64,000 nucleotides of DNA, taken from contig NZ_VFPH01000002.1 of NCBI RefSeq assembly GCF_006717045.1, forward strand, positions 744,001 through 808,000, written 5' to 3'. This document shows, in pieces, positions 40,474 to 50,761 of this stretch. The notes under the pieces were generated by a model. It saw nothing but the letters and a program-made list of their open reading frames with translations. It ran no database searches and was not told the origin of the DNA. How positions within the stretch are numbered: position 1 is the stretch's first letter; every line of letters starts with the position of its first letter. The position numbers and the translations under genes were made by a program. The DNA comes from Pseudonocardia cypriaca. GTDB taxonomy: Bacteria > Actinomycetota > Actinomycetes > Mycobacteriales > Pseudonocardiaceae.

Positions 40474-40893
40474 CCCGAATCAGCGGGCGGAACCGGGGGG
40501 CTGGCTCGGGACGGCCACTACTCACGGACGCCCGGGCAACGGGTCCAGCGCCGGCGATAGCGACGCCGGTCCCGGGGAACCGGTACTGCGCAGTGATCTC
40601 GGCTTGGTGAAACCGTGTGCACGGGGGAGCATGCTGAAGCGGTCACGAGCGGTGTTCCAGGTTGTGGAACGTCATGGACGGACGGAACCCGGGAGCCGGC
40701 ATCGTCGACTACGACTTCTTTCACTATGACGCTTCTGGAATCGTCGCGACGGCTTCGCCGGCGATGGTGAGCAGCGTTGCCCCGGGCCTTGCGTCGATGT
40801 GGACGATCAGGTCGAACACCGGTCACCTCCAGGGCAGCAGCCATCGACGTGGCCGATGTACTGCATGCTCCACGAGCGGCCGGTTGCGCATGA
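40474..40893. other. Gap with no recognisable gene
   Basis: About 420 bases after the TetR gene. Its composition is a little lower in GC than its surroundings around 40660-40760, but I see no coding pattern, RNA gene or clear repeat. It may be the left boundary zone of the region that ends at tRNA-Pro. Confidence 0.4.
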
Positions 40894-41193
40894 TCAGCGC
40901 GGTCGGCGCCACGCGCGGGTGGACGCAATCCACTCGAGGGTGGCGCGAGGGTCCTCGCCCAGCTCCCGGGACAGTCGCATGATCGCCTCACCGGCGATGG
41001 CAGTGACCTCGATCAGCACGTGCTCGGCATCGCTGCTGGCGGTGACCGCGTCCATAAGGGCTGCGAGGTCCATGTGTTCCGCCGTGGGCTGCTCATCGGC
41101 ACGGCCGGTGAGCGCATCCTCGATCTCCGCGGCCACGAGCCGGCGAGCCAAATCGGCCCATCGATTCTCGTCTTCGGTGTTCACCACCTGCAT
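40894..41193 (-). CDS. Small hypothetical helical protein
   Basis: I do not recognise this 99-residue protein. It is rich in Ala, Glu and Leu and looks fully helical: RWADLARRLVAAEIEDALTG, MDLAALMDAVTASSDAEHVLIEVTAIAGEAIMRLSRELG. No membrane segment or signal. The ATG at 41193 follows GAGAGGG closely; an upstream ATG at 41247 is less likely. There is no gene nearby on the same strand to suggest its role. It may be real because of the consistent amphipathic pattern and start signal, but it could also be a chance frame. Confidence 0.45.
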   Translation of the reverse strand: MQVVNTEDENRWADLARRLVAAEIEDALTGRADEQPTAEHMDLAALMDAVTASSDAEHVLIEVTAIAGEAIMRLSRELGEDPRATLEWIASTRAWRRPR

Positions 41194-41648
41194 CACCCTC
41201 TCGCGCCCCTGGCTCAGATTCCGATTCCCACACCGAGCCCCAGCCAACCGACCGTGGCACGCGTATCAAGACCAGCGAAGGGGCTACTCGGTGACTCGCG
41301 CGGGATCAGCAGCCGAACCGCGGCACCTTTTCCTGATCAGCACACCCGCCACCCAACGGCGGATCTTTCCCGCTCGCCGCGGCCGCGACCCGCTGCTGAG
41401 GGCCCTCCCGGCGTCGTGGGGCAGTGTCGGCCGCATCACCCCCGGAGGGCGAGTTGCAGCTCGCTCCCGGGGTATTCGGTAAGGGACCAGCGGCGAGGCC
41501 AGCGCCGCCGACCGGTCGCCGTTCGTACAGCACCCCGGACAGACGGAATCCACCGATGGTCCGGGCCGCACACCACCTTTGCACCGGCTGTGCCCGGATC
41601 TGGGCTCGGGCTGGCATCCACGCCTGACAAACGAGGACAACTCTGAGC
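41194..41648. other. Gap upstream of the desaturase
   Basis: About 455 bases with no gene I can support. Several overlapping open frames exist on both strands, but none has a family-like sequence or a ribosome binding site. The desaturase promoter is probably in the last 100 bases; no clear -35/-10 pair or operator could be assigned. Confidence 0.4.
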
Positions 41649-42653
41649 ATGACGACTTCGACGCACGGGACAACCGCCCCCGGCGCCACGAGACCCGCGC
41701 TCGATCGGAGGGCCGGCGTCGCCAAGCCGGTACTCGACGGGCGACGACCTCCCGGTGAGAGCGCACTGGTCTATTTCTTCACCCTCGTCCCGATGCTGGC
41801 CCTGGTTGCAGCCGTTCCGATGGCCTGGGGCTGGGGACTGAGCTGGCTTGACGTCGGGCTCGCTGTCGGCTTCTACCTGCTTTCCGGCCTCGGGGTGACC
41901 GTCGGGTTCCACCGCTACTTCACCCACCGCGCCTTCAAGGCAAACCGGGGCCTGCGCAACGGCCTCGCGATCGCCGGTAGCACGGCCTTGCAGGGCGATG
42001 TGATCACGTGGGTCGCCGACCACCGCCGCCACCACGCCTTCTCCGACAAGGAGGGCGACCCGCACTCCCCGTGGCTGTTCGGCACCACCCCGGGCGCGCT
42101 GGCCAAGGGCTTCTTCCACGCCCACCTCGGCTGGCTGTTCGGCCGGAACCGCACCAACGCAGCTCGCTTCACCCCAGATCTGCTCGCCGACCGCGACATC
42201 ACCCGCATCGGCCGGCTGTTCCCACTGTGGACAGTGCTCAGCCTGCTCACCCCCGCACTGCTCGGGGGCCTGATCAGCATGTCGGTCTGGGGTGCGGTCA
42301 CGGCGTTCTTCTGGGCCGGGCTGGTCCGCGTGGCGGTGCTGCACCACGTCACCTGGTCGATCAACTCGATCTGCCACATGATCGGCGAGCGTCCGTTCGC
42401 CGGTCAGGGCAAGGCCACCAACGTATGGCCGTTGGCGATCCTGTCCATGGGCGAGTCCTGGCACAACCTGCACCACGCCGACCCGACCTGCGCCCGCCAC
42501 GGCGTACAGCCCGGGCAGGTCGACATGTCCGCGCGCATCATCTGGCTCTTCGAGAAGCTGGGCTGGGCACACACCGTGCGGTGGCCCACGCCCTCCCGCC
42601 TGGCCAAACTCGGTGCCCACGCAGCCAGACCGTCCACCACGACGATCCGATGA
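41649..42653 (+). CDS. Acyl-CoA/acyl-lipid delta-9 desaturase
   Basis: A 334-residue membrane fatty acid desaturase. The three iron-binding His boxes are GFHRYFTHRAF (HxxxxH), VADHRRHHAFSD (HxxHH) and ESWHNLHHADP (HxxHH). Hydrophobic pairs flank them around residues 40-80 and 195-230. It would add a cis double bond to a long acyl chain using O2 and electrons from a ferredoxin or cytochrome b5-like partner not seen here. It overlaps the following lipid kinase gene by four bases, so both probably act on membrane lipids. Confidence 0.92.
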   Translation: MTTSTHGTTAPGATRPALDRRAGVAKPVLDGRRPPGESALVYFFTLVPMLALVAAVPMAWGWGLSWLDVGLAVGFYLLSGLGVTVGFHRYFTHRAFKANRGLRNGLAIAGSTALQGDVITWVADHRRHHAFSDKEGDPHSPWLFGTTPGALAKGFFHAHLGWLFGRNRTNAARFTPDLLADRDITRIGRLFPLWTVLSLLTPALLGGLISMSVWGAVTAFFWAGLVRVAVLHHVTWSINSICHMIGERPFAGQGKATNVWPLAILSMGESWHNLHHADPTCARHGVQPGQVDMSARIIWLFEKLGWAHTVRWPTPSRLAKLGAHAARPSTTTIR

Positions 42654-43627
42654 CCTCCAGGGCTGCCGACAAGGGAATCGTTGAGCGCGCTACAAGTCCG
42701 GCCTGCGGCGCTGACGGCGCAGGTGCCGACCGGCGCGGTGAGACCGGGACCCCGTTCGACCGGATCGTCCTGATCTACAACCCACAGAGCACCGGCGACG
42801 CGCCGCGGCTGGCCGAGGAGCTGCACGCCGATCTGACGAGGCGGTTGCCGCAGGTCCCAGTGGTCATGCGGCCAACGGAACATGCAGGTCATGCCCGATA
42901 TCTAGCCAGGGAAGCTGCGCAGACCGGCCATCCGCTCATCGTGTCGGTCAGCGGCGACGGGGGCTACAACGAGGTCGTCGACGGTGTCATGCAGGCCGGC
43001 AACGAGCACGCGGTCTGCGCGGTGAAGGCAGCGGGCAACGCGAACGACCACCGCAGAGCCACCGCCGAGCGCCCACTGGTCGATGCCGTCGTCGCCGGCA
43101 AGATCCGCCGGATCGACCTGCTCCGCCTCACCATCGGCGACGGCGACGACACGCGATCGCGGTATGCCCACTCCTACATCGGCATAGGCCTGACGCCGGT
43201 GGTGGCGATCGACCTGGAGAAGGGCGGCAAGGGATCGTTCAAGGAGATCGTGTCCGTGATCCGAACCTTCGCCAAGTTCCGGCCCTTCACGATCCAGCTC
43301 GAGGACGGCGGCCGGCGCAGGTTCGACAGCCTCCTGTTCGCGAACATCGCCGAGATGGCCAAATACGCCACCCTCAGCGAGTCCGGCCGCCCCGACGACG
43401 GCCGGTTCGAGGTGATCACCCTGCCGCACACCGCGAAGTGGCGGATCCTCGGCGTCGCCATCCGAGCGGCGACCCGCGGCCTCGGCCCGCAGCCCACCGC
43501 CGAGCATTACGCCTTCACCACCCTCAAACCGACCCCCCTGCAGCTCGACGGCGAACTGCTGACCCTCGACCCCGCCACCTCGGTTCGCATCGACATCGCC
43601 CCCCACGCCCTGGCAACCGTGGGCTGA
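42650..43627 (+). CDS. Diacylglycerol kinase-family lipid kinase
   Basis: A 325-residue DAGK catalytic-domain protein. RIVLIYNPQSTGDAPRLAEEL opens the nucleotide-binding fold, VSVSGDGGYNEVVDGVM is the GGDGT motif with altered last residues, and AAGNANDHRRA takes the place of the usual GTxND. Both motifs deviate from consensus, so activity or nucleotide preference may differ. The C-terminal half has PLQLDGELLTLDPATSVRI, the usual DAGK/YegS end. The ATG overlaps the desaturase stop. Probable substrate is a diacylglycerol, sphingoid or polyprenol lipid. Confidence 0.85.
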   Translation: MTSRAADKGIVERATSPACGADGAGADRRGETGTPFDRIVLIYNPQSTGDAPRLAEELHADLTRRLPQVPVVMRPTEHAGHARYLAREAAQTGHPLIVSVSGDGGYNEVVDGVMQAGNEHAVCAVKAAGNANDHRRATAERPLVDAVVAGKIRRIDLLRLTIGDGDDTRSRYAHSYIGIGLTPVVAIDLEKGGKGSFKEIVSVIRTFAKFRPFTIQLEDGGRRRFDSLLFANIAEMAKYATLSESGRPDDGRFEVITLPHTAKWRILGVAIRAATRGLGPQPTAEHYAFTTLKPTPLQLDGELLTLDPATSVRIDIAPHALATVG

Positions 43628-43788
43628 GCAAACGCCAGGCACTCGCGCGGCGCGGGGTCAGGGGCCGGGTCCACGATCCGAGCCTCAGCACCACCGCGAC
43701 CGGCTGACAACCCTTCCCGCAGCAGATTCGAGAGTCCCCGATGGTGACCCTGCCGGCCGCTGCCTGAACCCCCGCACGGGAGCCATCC

Positions 43789-44805
43789 ATGTCGACGATC
43801 TCGGCACCCAGCTCGCTCCGCCCACGCCGACGATCGAGCGTCCTACTGCGGCAGGCCTACGCCGCCCCCGTAACAAGGCGGGAGATGCTGCTGCACGGCC
43901 AGCGAGTAACGTTCCTGGAGGCTGGCGCTGACAGCGGCGGCCCGGTCGTCGTGTTGCTGCACGGCCTGGCCAGCAGCTCACAGACCTGGTCATCGGTCAT
44001 GCCGCTCCTAGGCCGCCACGCCCACGTCATCGCCCCGGACCTGCTCGGTCACGGCCATTCCGCGAAGCCCCTCACCGGCGACTACTCGCTGGGCGCCTAC
44101 GCGGCCGGACTGCGCGACCTCCTGGTCACGCTGGGCCTGGATCGGGCCACCGTCGCCGGACACTCCTTCGGTGGCGGGGTGGCGATGCAGTTCGCCTACC
44201 AGTTCCCGGAGCTGACCGAGCGCCTGGTCCTGGTGGCGAGTGGCGGCCTCGGCCAGGGCGTCACGATCGCCCTGCGTGCCGCCACGCTGCCCGGCACCCC
44301 GTTCGTCCTCCAAGCCCTCGCCACGCTCACCCCGCCGTGGCTGGCCAGAGTCGTCCACCGAGCCGTGCGGGCCGTGCCGGTGCTGGACGGGCCGGACCTC
44401 GAAGGGCTGGCCAGCGCGTTCACCTCCTTCACCGACGGCGGGGCGCGCGGCGCCTTCGCCCAGACCGTGCGCGGCACGTTGAACTGGTCGGGCCAGCGCC
44501 TGGAGGGCACCGAGCGGCTCTACCTGCTCGCCGAGGTCCCGGTGTTGCTCGTGGGTGGCAGCCGGGACTCGGTCATCCCGATCGAGCACACAGTGGCTGC
44601 TCACAACCTGCTGCCGGGCAGCAGGCTGCAGATCTTCGAGGGGGCGGGGCACTTCCCGCACGCCGAGCAACCGGCTCGGTTCGCCGAGCTGCTGACTCAC
44701 TTCCTCACCGACACCAGGGCGGCGCAGTCGGACCTGCACTCACTGCGCCGCCGCCTGCAGTCCTCCGCAGGCCTGCACTCCCCCGCGGACGTCCCTGTCG
44801 CCTGA
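43789..44805 (+). CDS. Alpha/beta hydrolase
   Basis: A 338-residue alpha/beta hydrolase. The oxyanion turn is VVVLLHGLASSSQTW, the first acid region PDLLGHGHSAKP, the nucleophile elbow VAGHSFGGGVAMQFA (Ser in GHSFG), and the His in GAGHFPHAEQP. The N-terminal 25 residues are rich in Ser and Arg and are not a clear signal peptide. It lies 161 bases after the lipid kinase in the same direction and may belong to the same set. Substrate not predictable; esterase, lipase and haloperoxidase-like members share this pattern. Confidence 0.88.
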   Translation: MSTISAPSSLRPRRRSSVLLRQAYAAPVTRREMLLHGQRVTFLEAGADSGGPVVVLLHGLASSSQTWSSVMPLLGRHAHVIAPDLLGHGHSAKPLTGDYSLGAYAAGLRDLLVTLGLDRATVAGHSFGGGVAMQFAYQFPELTERLVLVASGGLGQGVTIALRAATLPGTPFVLQALATLTPPWLARVVHRAVRAVPVLDGPDLEGLASAFTSFTDGGARGAFAQTVRGTLNWSGQRLEGTERLYLLAEVPVLLVGGSRDSVIPIEHTVAAHNLLPGSRLQIFEGAGHFPHAEQPARFAELLTHFLTDTRAAQSDLHSLRRRLQSSAGLHSPADVPVA

Positions 44806-45094
44806 CGAGCACGGTCCGAGGGCCCTGCCCGTCGACCCTGCCCGCCGGCCCTGCTCGCCGTAGCCACGGTCGCGTGCCAGGGGCACGATGACAGGCAAGC
44901 GGTAGAGCCAGCCCGACGACGTGGGTCGCGATCGGGCGATGTGTGAGCAGTATTCGCCTCACCCGGCGTCTTGAATCCGTAACGCCTGAGCCGAGAACGC
45001 CGACGACCACGCCCGGCATGTGCACATGCTGCACGCACCGACCTCGCCGACCTCTCGGCCGACGGTGGCGGCGCGGAAGCCGCCAGGCGGTCGA

Positions 45095-45990
45095 TCAGGT
45101 GATCGGCGAGCCACCGGTGACGCCGACGACCTCCGAAGTGATGTAGCTCGACTCCTGGGACGCGAGGAAGACATAGATCGGCGCGAGCTCGGCGGGCTGG
45201 GCCGCCCGCCCCAGCGGCGCCTGCTCGCCGAACGACTCCACCTTCTCGGCCGGCATCGTCGCCGGAATCAGCGGCGTCCACACCGGCCCCGGTGCCACCG
45301 AGTTGACTCTGATGCCCTTCTCGGTGAGGTTGCTGCCAAGCCCCTTCGTGAAGTTGACGATCGCCGCCTTGGACGTCGCATAGTCGAGCAGGTGCGGCGA
45401 AGGGCTGAAGGCCTGGACCGAGGACGTCGTGATGATCGTGGAGCCCTCCGGCATGTGCGGGATCGCCGCCTTGCACAGCCAGAACATCGCATAGAGGTTG
45501 GTCTTCATCACCCGGTCGAACTGCTCGCTGGTGATCGCATCGATGCCGCCGTCCTGGGACATCTGGTACGCCGCATTGCTGACCAGGACGTCGATCTGCC
45601 CGAACTCCTGCACAGCCCGCTGGACAACGGCGCGGCACTGCACCTCGTCCCGCAGGTCACCGGGTACCGTCACAGCCCGGCGTCCGGCATCTTCGACGTG
45701 GCGCACCGTCTCCCGCGCGTCCTTCTCCTCGTCCTCCAGGTAAGAGATGAGCACATCGGCGCCCTCGCGGGCGAAGGCAAGAGCCACGGCTCGCCCGATC
45801 CCCGAGTCGCCACCTGTGATCACGGCCTTCTTGCCTTCGAGCCGTCCGCTACCCCGGTAGGTCCCTCGCCGTGGTCGGGCTTGACGTCGAGCTCGCCCGT
45901 GCGGCCGGGGTAGTCCACTGTCTGGCGACCGCTGCCCGGGGCAGCGTGCTGCTCGGTCGGGTCCTGCTGGGTGAACTGGTCCTGCCCCAC
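45095..45990 (-). pseudogene. SDR-family oxidoreductase with a one-base frameshift near its N-terminus
   Basis: A YghA-type short-chain dehydrogenase. The body reads GRLEGKKAVITGGDSGIGRAVALAFARE (NAD loop), NAAYQMS, TTSSVQAFSPSPHLLDYATSKAA (catalytic Ser, Tyr, Lys) and VNSVAPGPVWTPLIP. From GTG 45990 another frame gives MGQDQFTQQDPTEQH and, later, VDYPGRTGELDVKPDHGEG, the N-terminal tail always seen in this subfamily. The two frames meet near 45860-45868 with one base missing before TYRGSG. Either the gene is broken or the base was lost in sequencing. GGAG lies before the GTG. Without the tail, an internal start could still yield an active enzyme. Confidence 0.8.
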
Positions 45991-46619
45991 TGATCGTCTC
46001 CGTCCGACGGCCGCTCGTGGCCATCGCGTTACCCCACAGCCGAAGGGCGAACCCTCGGATCTCCCGCGCTGTGTCCTGCCGATCGGTTCCGGCCCGCTGT
46101 ATCGCCGCGCACGCGCTGCAGTCGTGCCCGCTGGACGTCGTGCACATCCTGGTGCTCGCCGCGGTCATCGCAACGCTCCGCGCCACCCGGGCCCCCGGTA
46201 TCGCCACGGCTGACCTCGTCGCGACCGCCGCCGCCGGCCGAGCGGGCGCGTGCACTGCGACAGGTAATTGTCCTGCTCAAAGCCACCACCCCACTCCTGT
46301 CCGCGAGGACCTGTTCGTGGCGTCCTGAGGGCTATCCGGTCTCCGGTGTCCGCGTCCGCAGCGCGGACCGGTTTCGACTCGCAGAGCCCCGCTGGCGCAG
46401 GTAGACCGAGAGCACGGCAATCGACCCGACGGCCAGCATCCCGGACTGCCTGGAACACCGAGCCGTCGGTGAAGTTCGGGTGCGCCCGCGGACGCGGGGG
46501 TGGCTGGGAAGCCGGCGCGATCTCAGCGGGCCGCCGACCGGAGCCGCTGTTCGCGCTGCGTGCCGGACCGCCACCACACCCCCGGCGCTAAGCACCGAGT
46601 TGTGCTCGCGACGTTGCAG
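45991..46619. other. Gap with no supported gene
   Basis: About 630 bases between the SDR and the relaxase remnant. Short open frames exist on both strands but none resembles a family I know or has a good start signal. It is probably eroded mobile-element DNA. Confidence 0.4.
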
Positions 46620-48811
46620 TCACCACTGCGGTCTTCCTGTACCGAGCCGAGGCGCGGAAGCGCCGGAAGGATCACGGGGATCCGCCCGATCGCCATGCCG
46701 GTGTGTCGGAGCTGTGCCCGCGGTGTGCGCGAGCCACTGCGCGCGGGCGTCGTCGACGGCCTGCAGCTCCGCAGCGCGGCCGTCGAGGGTGTCGGCCAGG
46801 GCGTGGTCCTGCGCGGATTCGGCGCGCAGGCGATCCCGCTCGGCAGGATCGGTGGCCTCGTCGGCCTCGGCGGCGCGCAGAGCGGCGGTCTGGCGGTGGG
46901 TGGCGGCGGCCTGGTGGGTGCCGGCGAGTTCGTTGCCCACGTAGCGGGGCGCCCACGCGGCTTCGCGCTCGTGCGCGCGGACCCGCACGCGAAGCTGCCC
47001 GTCGGACAGCTCCAGCTCCTCCCGGTCGATCTCCGGTCAGCCGAGGGCACGCCACGCGGCGCGGTAGGCGGCGTACTGCTCGACCTGCCCCGGCTTCGGC
47101 GCCGGACCGAGCGCATCGACGCCCTGCTCGTCGTGGCCGGCGAGTTCCCGCACCGCGGCGACCGATCCGGCGTGGCGCTCCCAGGCGCGCCGGTCGTCGG
47201 TGTCGGTCGGTACGGGCCCGAGCGCCTCGACCGCCCACGGTGCCGCCTGCGCGGCCGCCTCCCGGCCCGCCGCTGATCGGCTTCCTGGGCAAGGGTGGCG
47301 AGGTAGTCACGCCATTCCGGGTTGTCCACGCGCGGCGCCCAGTCGGCGAACGACTCCCCGACCGGATCGAGCCGGTCGCGGTACTCGTTGCGGATGCGGC
47401 TGTAGACGACGTTCGACAGGTTGCGAGCCCCGTCGAACGGCCGACCCGCGACCGCGTCGTGCAGGACCTGCCGCGGGTCGTGGCCGGCGAGTTCGGCGCG
47501 GCGCAGGATGCGAGTCAGGGACGCGGCGCCATCCTCGGCGGCGATCCGAGCCCGCTCATCCGGCCGGATCACGCCAGCGTGGGTGAGCTGGTCGAGCCAG
47601 GTCGCGGTGCGCTCGGTCGCGGCCAGCTGGGCGGCGTCGGCGAGCAGCTCCGCGGCCGTCCGCACGCTCCCGGCCTGCGCGGCGGCCTCGGTCGCCGTCG
47701 CGACCGCGGAGCGGTTCGCGGCCTCGGCCTGCACGGTGGCGTCGAGCGCCCGGGCGAGCACCGCAACCGGGTCGCGGTGCAGCGTGTGCTTCTCCTCCCG
47801 GCCCTGGGCTGGGTCGTCGACCCCGGTCAGGGTGGCGACGTGCGCGGTGTTGACCTCCCGCCCGCGCGACATCCCCACATACAACCCGCCCGGCCCGGTC
47901 CGGCCGGTGACGACGGTGTGCGTGGTGTCGACGGTGGTGCCCTGCGCAGCGTGCACCGTCGAGGCGTAGCCGAGCGCCAGGTGCTCGGCCACGTAGCAGG
48001 GCGGCAGCACCAGCCGTTCGCCCAGCACGTCCCCGTCCGGGGTGCGGCCCTCGACGACGGCGACCTCCAGGCCCCCGTCGGGCCGGACGGCCTGGACGCG
48101 GTAGTGCTCGCGGTTGATCGCGTGCCGACGGTTGCCCTCGTACCCGGCGATGCTCCAGTCCAGTTTGCGGGCCTCCACGAGATCCCCGACGCCGGCGACG
48201 GTGCCCTGCAAGCCGAGCGCCACCCCCGACTCCTGCACCTGGCCGAGCCGGACCAGTTCCGCCCGGACCTGTGCGGAGACGCGGGCGGCCTGCTCGTTGC
48301 TGTCCACAATCAGCAGCGACCGCCGCCCGGCCAGGGTGTCACCCAGCCACGCCCGCGCCGCGGACGCCTCGGCGTCCTCGGCGGTGCCGGAGTCGAGCAG
48401 GCGGCCGTGCTGGTGGTAGGTGCGCAGCACCGTCTCGTCCCCGGCCCGCAGCCGCAGCGACGCCTCCCGCTCCCACTCGTGGGTGAACCGGCGGGCCTCG
48501 GCCAGTTCATACCGGGCGCCGGACGCGGCGATCAGGTCCATGCCGCCGCCGGCGCCCACCGCGCCGAGCTGCTTGTGGTCCCCGACGAGCAGCAGCTTCG
48601 CCCCGGCGGCATCCACATGCAGGTGGATCGCGGCGAGCGCGGCGGTGTCGGTCATCGCGGACTCGTCGACCACGACGAGGTCGCCGGCGTGCAGCCGCAA
48701 CGCCTCGTCGCCCTCCATCGGGCGTGGCCCGCCCGCGCCCGGACCGGCGGACAGCCGCTCCTGCGCGGCCAGCCACGCCGCCATGTTCGCGCGAGGCAGG
48801 CCTTCAGCCAT
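46620..48811 (-). pseudogene. traA: MobF/TraA conjugative relaxase-helicase remnant
   Basis: The frame from 48811 starts in the middle of the superfamily I helicase domain: EGLPRANMAAWLAAQERLSAG, the Walker B GDLVVVDESAMTDTA, LLVGDHKQLGAVGAGG, LVDSNE-type motif in SLLIVDSNEQAARVSAQV, and YASTVHAAQGTTVDTTHTVV...LYVGMSRGREVNTAHV (motifs V-VI). The relaxase domain and Walker A are missing. Near 47260-47268 a one-base frameshift occurs; the true frame continues EAAAQAAPWAVEALGPVPTDTDDRRAW, hits a TGA at 47037-47039 where relatives have Arg, then goes on to DGQLRVRVRAHEREAAWAP and on to 46620. Three separate lesions show a dead gene from a conjugative element. Confidence 0.88.
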
Positions 48812-48873
48812 GAGGAACCTCGGTCGCGATCGGCGACGTGGCGAGCCCGAATCCCCCCGCAGGCGTGGTCGCC

Positions 48874-49003
48874 GCAGGCGGTGATCGAGACCGCGCTCGC
48901 CGTGATGCAGGCTGGCTGGACCGAGTCCGACCTAAGCCGTGCGGTTTACGCGGACCGACCCCTCGGATCTGCAGATCACATCGTCCAAGCCGCGCCCCCT
49001 TGA
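48874..49003 (+). pseudogene. Possible inverted fragment of a relaxase gene
   Basis: The plus-strand frame reads SPQAVIETALAVMQAGWTESDLSRAV and stops at 49003. The TWTESDL-RAI type of motif is found between the relaxase and helicase domains of actinobacterial MobF proteins. It lies next to the truncated 5' end of the minus-strand relaxase remnant but points the other way, suggesting an inversion. The match is short. Confidence 0.35.
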
Positions 49004-49259
49004 CTACGGCCGGGACACCGGACACACACTGGGGCCGACCGAGGCGCAGCCCACCTCGTACCGAGCTGAACCAGCCTGAAGTGACCGAAACCACATCGAC
49101 GAGCTGGAGCAGAACGTGACCCCATTTCGGCCCGCCCGACGCCGTGCTCCAGATTTGCTCCAGTTGGCCGTGATTCAGTGTCCGCCAGGCCGACAAGCAA
49201 GATCATCAGTGAGCGTCAGCAAGATCGACTAGCGAGCTGTTCCCGCAGGTAGAAACGCC

Positions 49260-49296
49260 AATGGGCGGCTCCCTCGTGGTGAGGGTGCCGCCCATT
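49260..49296 (-). terminator. Hairpin terminator downstream of tRNA-Pro
   Basis: Two 16-base arms (49260-49275 and 49281-49296) pair with one mismatch around a 5-base loop. They lie 7 bases beyond the tRNA 3' end in its direction of transcription. A run of Ts is weak (GTTTC), as often seen in high-GC actinomycetes. Confidence 0.75.
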
Positions 49297-49302
49297 GTGC
49301 CG

Positions 49303-49376
<74 letters not shown>

Positions 49377-49618
49377 GCCACCCCCCGCGGGGGCGGGATC
49401 AGCGTACCCCATGACCGATCAGCCCCGACCGGCCGGTCGTGGCTCCCCCCAACACGCCTGGTAGCCGCACCTGACCGTCCGCGCGCCGATGGCCCGGCGC
49501 AGCGGAGGCATCAGTCTCCGCAATGGCGGCGGCGTTGACCACCGTCGTCGGTAGCTCTTCGGGGGCGACTTTGGTAGGTACTCGGCGGTAGCAAGGACGT
49601 TACGTCCCGTTCGCCCGA

Positions 49619-50761
49619 TCAGGGGAGCGCCGGCTCCTGGTCGGGGGCCTGCGTCAGGGGGGCCGGGGGTGCCGGTTCGAGCGGGAACGTCGCTCGCACC
49701 GCGAATCCGCCGTCGGGTCGTGGGAGGGCGGTGAGGCAACCACCGGCGGCGGTCACCCGCTCCGTGAGACCGGTGAGCCCGGCGCCACCACCGGCGTCGG
49801 AACGGCGCAGGGCGGCGGGGGCCGGGCCGTTGCGCACCTCCACGACCAGCTCGCCGGGCCGCCACTGCAGGTGGACCGAGACCGGGGCACCTGCGGCGTG
49901 CCGGGCCGCGTTGGTGAGCGACTCCTGCACCACGCGGTACACCGCGCGGCCGGTGCCGGGTGCGACCTCGACCGGGTCGCCGCACTCTTCGAACTCGACG
50001 GCCACACCCGCGGCGCGGGAGCCGGCCACCAGTGCGGTGACCTCCGTGAGACCCGCCACGTGCTCGCTGCCGTCGAGCAGACCGAGGGCGGCGCGCATCT
50101 CCGCGAGCGCGCGCTTGGCCAGCACCCGCAGCTGCTCAGCGCCGCGGCGGGTCTCCTCCTCCGTCGTGGAGGCGGCGATCGCGGCGGCGCCGACGGCGAT
50201 CAGCGTGGCGTGGTGGCCGACCGCGTCGTGGATCTCCCGGCCGATCCTCGCCCGCTCCTGCGCCCGCGCCGCGTCCCGGGAGGCGGCGAGCGCCTCCTCG
50301 CGGGCGCGCTCGAGCTGCCGCAGGCTCTCGGTGAGGCGGGCCCGCGTGCTCACGAGCAGGCCGAGCGCGGCCGGCGCTCCCGCGTAGAGAGCGACGAACG
50401 CGACCGTCAGGACGATGCGGCCGACCGGGAGGTCCTGCGTGAGCAGCACGGGCGTGATGGACACCGCGACGGTGGCCACGAGCCACGGAACCAACGTGAC
50501 GACCCGCCGGCAGCGCCGGCCGAGCGTGTAGAGCGCGACGATCGCAGGCGGCCAGCCGAGCCCGCCGGCGAGCGCCCAGAAGGAGCCGAGCAGCCCCAAG
50601 GGGGGCCACAGGTGCCGTAGCGGCAGCAGGACGCACGCGACGAGCGCCGCGACCACCGACCACTCGAACGGTGGGACGCCGAGCAGCACCGCGATCGCCG
50701 GGAGCACGACGGCGGCCAGCTCGACGAGCGCCCGCCGCAGCGGTGCGGGGATCATGGTCAT
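49619..50761 (-). CDS. Sensor histidine kinase (HisKA_3/DesK type)
   Basis: A 380-residue membrane sensor kinase. About five hydrophobic segments fill residues 12-145, followed by a coiled-coil and the dimerisation/phospho-acceptor box ERARIGREIHDAVGHHATLIAV with the phospho-His in EIHD. The ATPase domain has VVQESLTNAARHA (N box) and GGGAGLTGLTERV (G box). It would phosphorylate the response regulator encoded just upstream; its ATG overlaps that gene's stop by four bases. Signal unknown. The short extracytoplasmic loops suggest it senses the membrane or a small molecule within it. Confidence 0.92.
   Translation of the reverse strand: MTMIPAPLRRALVELAAVVLPAIAVLLGVPPFEWSVVAALVACVLLPLRHLWPPLGLLGSFWALAGGLGWPPAIVALYTLGRRCRRVVTLVPWLVATVAVSITPVLLTQDLPVGRIVLTVAFVALYAGAPAALGLLVSTRARLTESLRQLERAREEALAASRDAARAQERARIGREIHDAVGHHATLIAVGAAAIAASTTEEETRRGAEQLRVLAKRALAEMRAALGLLDGSEHVAGLTEVTALVAGSRAAGVAVEFEECGDPVEVAPGTGRAVYRVVQESLTNAARHAAGAPVSVHLQWRPGELVVEVRNGPAPAALRRSDAGGGAGLTGLTERVTAAGGCLTALPRPDGGFAVRATFPLEPAPPAPLTQAPDQEPALP

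Larger units (their letters stand above)
48812..49302. other. Gap between the relaxase remnant and tRNA-Pro
   Basis: About 490 bases. It contains a possible inverted relaxase fragment (48874-49003) and the hairpin downstream of the tRNA (49260-49296). I looked for a second copy of the tRNA 3' end that would mark an attachment site and did not see one here. Confidence 0.5.
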
